64,000 nt of DNA from contig JAODBK010000038.1 of the NCBI GenBank assembly GCA_025463925.1, positions 44,277 through 108,276 of the forward strand, written 5' to 3'. This stretch comes from Acidimicrobiales bacterium (GTDB taxonomy: Bacteria; Actinomycetota; Acidimicrobiia; Acidimicrobiales; AC-14). Positions 58,549 through 64,000 of the stretch are shown piece by piece. Under the pieces are notes generated by a model. It was not told where the DNA came from. It saw only the letters and a program-made list of their open reading frames with translations, and made no database searches. The position numbers and the translations under genes were made by a program. Numbering within the stretch: the first letter of the stretch is position 1; each line of letters begins with the position of its first letter.

Positions 58549-59886
58549 GTGCCTCGCGTTCCCTCCAACGTCATCCGAACGGTACGCCGCACGATCGCTC
58601 GCGTGCCCGGCCTGCGGCTCCTGCCGGTCGTGCCGAGGACGGCGCGCTTCCTCACCATGTCGTACCTGATGGCGCAGGCCCGCCGGCTGCCCGGCCCGGG
58701 CGGCGGCAAGCTCGATCTCCCGGTGGCGCGGCCGACGCCGGGACTGGCCGCGCAGGTCGCGCTCGACGAGGCCGTGCTCGCGGTGATGATGAGCCCCAAG
58801 CGCATGCCGCGCCGCGCCGACTACCACCGGCTCGCCACCGAGGTGCCGGCGGCTCGCGAGCTCTACGCCGATCGCGGCTGGCTTGCCGACCCGGCGGCGT
58901 TCCACCGGCGGCCGCCGCCATTGGCGGCTGGTGACATCGACGTCGCCGGCGGCCAGGCCCTCGGCCTGCGCTTCGAGCGGCTCGCGTTCGACAGCGGCTA
59001 CGAGCCGTGGCCCGACGAGCCGGGCCGCGACCGCTGGCTCGCGCACGAGCGCAACCGCACCGCGCACGCGTGGGTGCTCCGTCACGCCGACGACGAGCCG
59101 CGGCCGTGGCTCGTGTGCCTCCACGGGTTCGGTACCGGCACCCCGTTCATGGACATCCCGGGCTTCCGGGCCCGGCGACTGCACCGCACGCTCGGCCTCA
59201 ACCTCGTGTTCCCGACGCTGCCGCTGCACGGGCACCGCCGCGCCGGTCGCATCAGCGGCGAGGGCTTCATGACGTACGACCTCGTCGACGGGGTGCACGC
59301 GATGGCGCAGACGATGTGGGACACCCGCCGGGTGCTGTCATGGGTACGGGCCCAGGGCGCGCCGCGGATCGGTGTCTACGGCATCTCGCTGGGCGGCTAC
59401 TCGGCGGCGCTGCTGTCGACGCTCGAGGCCGACATCCACGGCGTCATCGCCGGCATCCCGCCCACCGACTTCCCCGCGCTGTTCGAGCACCACTCGCCCC
59501 GGTCGCTCGACAAACGGGCGCGCCACTACCTGCTCGTCGGCGATCCGGCGGCCGACGTCCACCGCGTGATCTCGCCGCTGGTCAACCAGCCGCGCGTGGC
59601 CTTCGAGCGGCGGTACGTCTACGCCGGCCTCGGAGACCGGATGGCGACCCCGGCGCAGGCCTACCGGCTCTGGGACCACTGGGGCCGGCCGCGCATCTCC
59701 TGGTACGCCGGCAACCATGTCGGTTACCTCTGGTCCGGCAAGGTCAACCGCTTCGTCGCCGAATCGCTCACCGATGCCGGGCTGGTGTCGGATCAGGTCG
59801 CGGCGAAGGCCGCGGCCCGGTCCGACAGCGCGACCCCGCGCCGCGCCATGCGGACCGGGTTGGCCTCGAGGCCGTTGGTCAAGTAG
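58549..59886 (+). CDS. Alpha/beta hydrolase with long N-terminal region
   Basis: 445 residues. The first ~170 residues form a basic N-terminal region without recognised domain; the hydrolase core has VCLHGFGTGTPFMDIPGFRARRLHRTLGLNLVFPTLPLHGHRRAG, the nucleophile elbow GVYGISLGGYSAALLSTLE (Ser near 285), GDRMATPAQAYRLWDHW (Asp) and WYAGNHVGYLW (His). Opposite WS/DGAT, a role in lipid turnover is possible. Its last 94 bp lie antisense to the serine hydrolase gene, coding the tail AAKAAARSDSATPRR...RPLVK. Confidence 0.82.
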   Translation: MPRVPSNVIRTVRRTIARVPGLRLLPVVPRTARFLTMSYLMAQARRLPGPGGGKLDLPVARPTPGLAAQVALDEAVLAVMMSPKRMPRRADYHRLATEVPAARELYADRGWLADPAAFHRRPPPLAAGDIDVAGGQALGLRFERLAFDSGYEPWPDEPGRDRWLAHERNRTAHAWVLRHADDEPRPWLVCLHGFGTGTPFMDIPGFRARRLHRTLGLNLVFPTLPLHGHRRAGRISGEGFMTYDLVDGVHAMAQTMWDTRRVLSWVRAQGAPRIGVYGISLGGYSAALLSTLEADIHGVIAGIPPTDFPALFEHHSPRSLDKRARHYLLVGDPAADVHRVISPLVNQPRVAFERRYVYAGLGDRMATPAQAYRLWDHWGRPRISWYAGNHVGYLWSGKVNRFVAESLTDAGLVSDQVAAKAAARSDSATPRRAMRTGLASRPLVK

Positions 59887-60902
59887 GCGAACGACAGACC
59901 GGTCTCCGGATCGGCCCACGCGACCTGGCCCCCGGCGCCGTCGTGGCCGAACGCGCGCCGCGACATCGCCCGCCCGAAGCCGCGCCGCGTCGCGCCGCCG
60001 TCGTCGCCGGCGAGCATCAGCCCGCGCGTGCGCTGCGCGACGACACCGCGCACGGGGTCGACCAGGTCGCCCGTGCGCACCGCGCCGGTGACGTCGGCGA
60101 GCACTGCGGGATCGAAGACGCCGGCCCGGTCGTCGAGCAGTGCCTGGTAGTAGAGGGCGAGGTCGGCCGCGGTGCCGACGACGCCGGCCGCCGGGTGGCC
60201 GAGGGCCCGCACGTTCGGGTCGGCGAAGCGCAGGAGGTGGTCGTCGGCGACCTCCGGCAGCTCGATGCCGCCGACGCCGGTGAGCGCTTCCATCTCCTCG
60301 GCCGACGGCGGCGCGCCGGCCGACGCGATCGGCGCGACCGGCCCGGCGTCGCCCAGCCGGAGCCCGGGTGCGATCGCGTCGAGCACCCGCTCGTGGAGGT
60401 GGACGCGGTAGTCGACGCCCGCCACCCGCTCGACGACCTCGGCCAGCACCCAGTTGGCCGAGCTGGCGTGGTATTCGCAGCGCGAGCCCGGCGGCCAGTC
60501 GAGTCGCCATTCGGCGAAGGCGGCGAGCCGGCCGTCGCGCGTCTCCCATCGCGGAGGACCGAGCGGCGCGCGCGGGAAGCCCGCGGTCATCGTCAGCAGG
60601 TGGTCGACGGTGACCGCGTCCTTGCCGTTGGTGCCGAACTCCGGGACGATGTCGACCACTCGCGTGCCGACGTCCAGCTTCCCGTCGCTCATCAGCGCCC
60701 AGACCGCCGACGCGAACACGCCCTTGGTGCAGGAGAACGTCACGTACCGGGTCGCGTTGCCGTCGGGCGCGTCGCCGATCGTCTCGAACGCGAGCAGCTC
60801 GCCATGGCGGGCCACCGCGAGCTGGCACGACGGCAGCGGCCCGTCCTCGACGTCGCGGCCGGCCCGCGCCAGCAGGTCGGCGAGGGCGGCCGGTGGCGTC
60901 AT
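59793..60902 (-). CDS. Serine hydrolase of the beta-lactamase/EstB family
   Basis: 369 residues from ATG 60902. SxxK motif in YVTFSCTKGVFASAVW (Ser near 70), YxN-like YHASSANWVLAEVVERV near 155, and the late HDGAGGQVAWADPETGLSFAYLTNG, where HxG replaces KTG. Family C beta-lactamase-like esterases cleave esters or amides; true beta-lactamase action is unlikely without a signal peptide. Minus-strand TACAGT lies 9 nt upstream. Overlaps the convergent hydrolase gene by 94 bp; both C-termini look natural. Confidence 0.86.
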   Translation of the reverse strand: MTPPAALADLLARAGRDVEDGPLPSCQLAVARHGELLAFETIGDAPDGNATRYVTFSCTKGVFASAVWALMSDGKLDVGTRVVDIVPEFGTNGKDAVTVDHLLTMTAGFPRAPLGPPRWETRDGRLAAFAEWRLDWPPGSRCEYHASSANWVLAEVVERVAGVDYRVHLHERVLDAIAPGLRLGDAGPVAPIASAGAPPSAEEMEALTGVGGIELPEVADDHLLRFADPNVRALGHPAAGVVGTAADLALYYQALLDDRAGVFDPAVLADVTGAVRTGDLVDPVRGVVAQRTRGLMLAGDDGGATRRGFGRAMSRRAFGHDGAGGQVAWADPETGLSFAYLTNGLEANPVRMARRGVALSDRAAAFAAT

Positions 60903-60962
60903 GACCGTCGAACTGTACGGCGTGACCGCCGACCGTCCCGGCGTCGGCCAGACTGGCGAGCG

Positions 60963-61781
60963 ATGTTCCTCTCGTGGCAGGCCGCGGCCGTCGTGGCAAC
61001 GGTGCTGGCCGCGCTCGGGTTCGCGCCGCGGCCCCACCGGCCGCGCTGGCGGGGCGCGGCCGCGGTGGCCCGTGAGGCGGCGCTGGTCGTCGGCCTCTAC
61101 AGCCTGTGGCAGCTGGCCGGCACACTGTCGGTGATGCAGATGGACGGCGCCATCGGCCGCGGCCGATGGATCTGGTCGGCCCAGCGGTTCCTGCCGCTGC
61201 CGCGCGAGCTCACCGTGCAGCGGTGGGCGCTCCCGCACCGGGAACTCGTCCAAGCCCTGAACCTCTACTACCTGGCGGTGCACGGCCCGGCGCTGATCGC
61301 GTTCTTGGTGTGGCTGTTCTTCCGCCACCGAGATCGCTACGCCACCTGGCGCAACACGATCGCGATCACGACGGGCGCGTGCCTCGCGATGCAGCTCATC
61401 CCTGTCGCGCCGCCGCGGCTGCTGCCGGCGCTCGGCTTCGTCGACACCGGCCACCTGTACCACCAGTCCGTCTACACCGCGATCGGCAGTGGGATGGCCG
61501 ACCAACTGTCGGCGATGCCGTCGGTGCACGTCGCGTGGGCGGTGCTCATCGCGGTCGCGGTGATCGGCACGAGCACCAGCCGGCGCCGGTGGTGGGTGCT
61601 GGTGCATCCCGTGCTCACGGTGATGGCGGTGACGGTGACGGCCAACCACTTCTATCTCGACGGCATCGTGGCCGTGGCCATCATGCTGACGGCGATGCGA
61701 CTGGAGCGCGCCGTGCGGGTGTGGGTGGCGGTGCGCCGCCCGGCCGAGCCGGCCGCGGTCCTGGAACCGGTGGCGGCGTAG
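60963..61781 (+). CDS. PAP2-family membrane phosphatase (inositol-phosphoryltransferase-like)
   Basis: 272 residues with five or six helices. Motifs are PSVHVAWAVLIAVAVIG (PSxH with the catalytic His) and TVTANHFYLDGIVAV (NHxxLD; His nucleophile and Asp), typical of PAP2_3/AUR1-like enzymes. IPVAPPRLLPALGFVDT provides the first phosphatase motif. Acts on a lipid phosphate or transfers phosphoinositol. Directly followed, without gap, by ychF. Confidence 0.86.
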   Translation: MFLSWQAAAVVATVLAALGFAPRPHRPRWRGAAAVAREAALVVGLYSLWQLAGTLSVMQMDGAIGRGRWIWSAQRFLPLPRELTVQRWALPHRELVQALNLYYLAVHGPALIAFLVWLFFRHRDRYATWRNTIAITTGACLAMQLIPVAPPRLLPALGFVDTGHLYHQSVYTAIGSGMADQLSAMPSVHVAWAVLIAVAVIGTSTSRRRWWVLVHPVLTVMAVTVTANHFYLDGIVAVAIMLTAMRLERAVRVWVAVRRPAEPAAVLEPVAA

Positions 61782-62858
61782 ATGGAGCGACTCGGGATCG
61801 TCGGGCTGCCGAACGCCGGGAAGTCGTCGCTGTTCAACGCGCTCACCGGCGGGTCGGCCGCCGTCGCGGCCCATCCGTTCTCGACGACCGAGACGCACGT
61901 CGGCATCGCCCACGTCGCCGACGACCGCTTGCGGCGACTGGCCGAGATGTCGAAATCGAAGAAGGTCGTCCCCGCCAGTGTCGAAGTCGTCGACATCGCC
62001 GGCCTCGTCGCCGGGTCGTCCACCGGTGAAGGGCTCGGCAACCGCTTCCTCGCCGGTATCCGCGAAGCCGACGCGCTCATCGTCGTGCTCCGGGCGTTCG
62101 AGGACCCCAACGTGGTGGGCGACACCGACCCGCTGGCCGACCTGCACACGTTGGAGCTGGAGCTGGTGCTGGCCGACGTGGCGTCGGTGGAGAGCCAGGT
62201 CGAGAAGCGCCGCAAGGCGGCGAAGCTGGACAAGTCGCAGCAGGCCGCGGTGGACGCGCTCGACGCCGCGCTGCCGGTGCTCAATGCCGGCACGCCGATC
62301 TATCGCAGCTCGCTCGGCGATGAGCAACGGGCCGAGCTGAAGCAGTTCTTCCTGCTGACCGACAAGCCCGTGCTGGCCGTCGTCAACCTCGGCGAAGACC
62401 AGCTCGCCGACGCCGACGCGGTCATCAAGCCGGTCGCGGCTGAGCTGGGAGGCGCGGCCGAGGTCGTCGGCGTGAGCGTGCAACTGGAAGCCGAGACCGC
62501 GCAGCTCCCGCCGGAGGAGCGGGCCGATCTGCTCGAGGGCTACGGGCTCGGCGAGGGAGCGCTCCCGCGCGTCGCCCGCGCCGCATACCACCTCCTCGGC
62601 CGCCGGACGTTTCTCACCACTGGCGACAAGGAGAGCCGGGCGTGGACGTTCCGGGCCGGCGCCAAGGCACCCGAGTGCGCCGGAGTCATCCACTCCGACC
62701 TGCAGCGCGGCTTCATCCGCGCCGAGGTGATCCGCTGGGACGAGCTGCTCGAGCTCGGGTCGTGGAACGCCGCCAAGGACGTCGGGCGCCTGCGCGTCGA
62801 GGGCAAGGACTACGAGGTGCAGGACGGCGACGTCCTCGAGATCCGCTTCAACGTCTGA
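61782..62858 (+). CDS. ychF: Redox-regulated ATPase YchF (Obg family)
   Basis: 358 residues. GLPNAGKSSLFNALTGG is the P-loop, DIAGLVAGSSTGEGLGNRFLAGIREADALIVVLRAFEDPNV covers G3 and switch II, LAVVNLGE stands at the position of G4 (NxxE, which fits ATP preference), and the C-terminal TGS domain ends with WDELLELGSWNAAKDVGRLRVEGKDYEVQDGDVLEIRFNV. Ribosome-associated ATPase linked to translation and oxidative stress. ATG follows the PAP2 stop directly. Confidence 0.96.
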   Translation: MERLGIVGLPNAGKSSLFNALTGGSAAVAAHPFSTTETHVGIAHVADDRLRRLAEMSKSKKVVPASVEVVDIAGLVAGSSTGEGLGNRFLAGIREADALIVVLRAFEDPNVVGDTDPLADLHTLELELVLADVASVESQVEKRRKAAKLDKSQQAAVDALDAALPVLNAGTPIYRSSLGDEQRAELKQFFLLTDKPVLAVVNLGEDQLADADAVIKPVAAELGGAAEVVGVSVQLEAETAQLPPEERADLLEGYGLGEGALPRVARAAYHLLGRRTFLTTGDKESRAWTFRAGAKAPECAGVIHSDLQRGFIRAEVIRWDELLELGSWNAAKDVGRLRVEGKDYEVQDGDVLEIRFNV

Positions 62859-62931
62859 ATGTCGCACGCCCTTCGCCCCGCGCGCTCCGTTCCTGCGGGT
62901 TCGATGGCGCATTCGACCGGCGCGGTGTGAC

Positions 62932-63261
62932 GTGCCCTGGTTGCTGCGGGACGGGCAGGTGCTGGCCGCGGTGGAGGTCGCCGATCGGTTCGCGCCGCGC
63001 CTGCGGGGGCTGCTCGGCCGTGACGGGCTCGACGGCGCGTACTGGCTGAAGCCGGCCCGGTCGATCCACACCGTCGGCATGCGGTTCCCGATCGACGTGG
63101 CGTACTGCGATCGTGATCTCGTCGTCCTCGAGACGGTGTGCATGGGCCGGCACCGCGTCGGGCGGCCACGGCTGCGGGCCCGGTCGGTGCTCGAGGCGCA
63201 GGCGGGCGCGTTCGAGCGGTGGGGTCTCGGGCCCGGTGACCAGCTCGAGATCAGTGGCTGA
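62932..63261 (+). CDS. DUF192 family protein
   Basis: 109 residues from GTG 62932. RFAPRLRGLLGRDGLDGAYWLKPARSIHTVGMRFPIDVAYCDRDLVVLE is the DUF192 signature (WLxPCxSIHTxFMxxPIDV-like, with Ala in place of the Cys), and VLEAQAGAFERWGLGPGDQLEI ends it. Function unknown. The stop overlaps the rsmI start by 8 bp, an arrangement that suggests coupling. Confidence 0.88.
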   Translation: MPWLLRDGQVLAAVEVADRFAPRLRGLLGRDGLDGAYWLKPARSIHTVGMRFPIDVAYCDRDLVVLETVCMGRHRVGRPRLRARSVLEAQAGAFERWGLGPGDQLEISG

Positions 63262-64000
63262 CGGCGGCGGCCGCCTGGTGCTGGTGGCCACGCCGATTGG
63301 GAACTTGGGGGATCTGGCGCCGCGCGCGGTGGACGCGTTGGCGACCGCCGACGTCATCGCGTGCGAGGACACCCGCCGGACCCGCGCGCTGCTGACCCAC
63401 GCCGGCGTCAAGGCCGGCAACCGGCTGCTCGCGGTGCACGACCACAACGAGGCCGCGCAGGTGCGCACCGTCCTGGCCCGGCTCGATGCCGGCGACACCG
63501 TCGTGGTCGTCACCGATGCCGGGACGCCCGGCGTGTCCGACCCCGGCGAGCGGCTGGTGGCCGCGGCGGCCGCGGCCGGCCACGACGTCACGACGGTGCC
63601 GGGCCCGTCGGCCGCGGTCGCGGCGCTCGTCGTGAGCGGACTCCCGGCCGGCCGGTTCTGCTTCGAGGGCTTCCTGCCGCGATCGGGGTCGGGCCGCAGC
63701 GAGCGGCTGGCCGCGGTCGGGGGGGAGCGCCGGACGACGGTGCTCTACGAGGCCCCGCACCGCGTGCGCAAGACGGTCGACGACCTGGTGGCGGCGTGCG
63801 GTCCCTACCGGCGGGTCGCGATTTGCCGCGAGCTGACCAAGGCGTTCGAGGAGGTCTGGCGCGGCTCGCTGGCCGCGGCCGCGACCCACCTGGCCGAGTC
63901 CGAGCCCCGCGGCGAGTTCGTGCTGGTCCTCGACGGCGCGCCCGAGCCCGAGCCGGCGAGCGACGACGACATCGTCGCCGCGCTGGCCGCGGCGACGGCC
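63254..64000 (+). CDS. rsmI: 16S rRNA (cytidine-1402-2'-O)-methyltransferase RsmI (3' end outside window)
   Basis: 249 codons are visible from GTG 63254, unbroken to the window end. LVLVATPIGNLGDLAPRAVDALATADVIACEDTRRTRALLTHAGVK is the RsmI start, VVVVTDAGTPGVSDPGERLV the SAM pocket, VPGPSAAVAALVVSGLPAGRFCFEGFLPR and TTVLYEAPHRVRKTVDDL the later motifs. It methylates the 2'-O of C1402 in the ribosomal P-site. About 25-35 residues are probably missing. Confidence 0.95.
   Translation, partial: MADGGGRLVLVATPIGNLGDLAPRAVDALATADVIACEDTRRTRALLTHAGVKAGNRLLAVHDHNEAAQVRTVLARLDAGDTVVVVTDAGTPGVSDPGERLVAAAAAAGHDVTTVPGPSAAVAALVVSGLPAGRFCFEGFLPRSGSGRSERLAAVGGERRTTVLYEAPHRVRKTVDDLVAACGPYRRVAICRELTKAFEEVWRGSLAAAATHLAESEPRGEFVLVLDGAPEPEPASDDDIVAALAAATA

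Noticed and set aside
60903..63143. Minus-strand open frame continuing upstream of the serine hydrolase for more than 700 codons
   Set aside because: It covers the PAP2, ychF and DUF192 genes antisense and has no protein-like composition; the hydrolase begins at ATG 60902.

Overview
The window is about 70 % G+C, densely coded on both strands and has no rRNA, tRNA, CRISPR or insertion sequence that I can recognise. The gene set points to an actinobacterium, most likely of the Acidimicrobiia. The markers are a wax-ester synthase/DGAT, luciferase-like flavin/F420 oxidoreductases, stand-alone GAF-ANTAR regulators, a stand-alone LigD polymerase with a small ATP-dependent ligase, CaiB/BaiF CoA-transferase, bioB followed by the small actinobacterial gene bsaP, cell-wall-binding repeat 2 domains and a UGSC-family selenoprotein. 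The class assignment is inference. No gene-free stretch exceeds about 170 bp; the longest (8840-8997, 30062-30214, 51145-51312) are promoter regions or hairpins.

Layout. 1-7.2 kb: a Tat-exported cysteine-rich protein, an FkbM methyltransferase, a large membrane protein, a secreted beta-propeller protein with three cell-wall-binding repeats, and a thioesterase. 7.3-15.6 kb: an HxlR regulator with its operator, LigD polymerase, two tandem GAF-ANTAR proteins, a GT87 mannosyltransferase-like protein, an amidohydrolase/D-2-hydroxyacid dehydrogenase pair, an ATP-dependent ligase and a DUF1232 protein. 15.6-21.3 kb: a two-gene UGSC selenoprotein operon with an in-frame UGA and a SECIS-like hairpin, divergent from a CoA-transferase; then LLM oxidoreductase, cupin-like protein and a VOC-MarR-rhodanese operon with a MarR-type palindrome. 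21.3-33.3 kb: a branched-chain amino acid-type ABC importer (fused LivH-LivM, LivG, LivF, lipoprotein binding protein), a Rieske oxygenase, a D-aminoacylase-like amidohydrolase, a flavoprotein disulfide reductase and an MFS exporter. 33.3-37.3 kb: two paralogous amidohydrolases, an acetoacetate decarboxylase-like protein and a TetR regulator; similar palindromes lie in front of both transcription units. 37.3-45.6 kb: a DrrAB-type ABC exporter, epimerase, F420 oxidoreductase, and an HtrA protease with a two-component system, the htrA promoter carrying three 11-bp-spaced direct repeats. 45.6-51.2 kb: a complete oligopeptide-type ABC importer. 51.3-64 kb: aldehyde dehydrogenase, bioB-bsaP, hydrolases, a GAF/PP2C/HATPase phosphatase, WS/DGAT, beta-lactamase-like hydrolase, PAP2 phosphatase, YchF, DUF192 protein and rsmI (cut by the window end).

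The themes that span the window are these. (1) About twenty start codons sit 6-8 nt behind a TAnnnT hexamer with no Shine-Dalgarno sequence, so leaderless transcription is pervasive; this pattern fixes many start choices here. (2) Three long hairpins at gene ends share the same outer arms (TTTTGCCTCC/GGAGGCAAAA) and look like one family of two-way terminators. (3) Several regulators (HxlR, MarR, TetR, the two-component system) have a plausible operator visible next to them. (4) The selenoprotein would be missed or called a pseudogene by ordinary gene calling.
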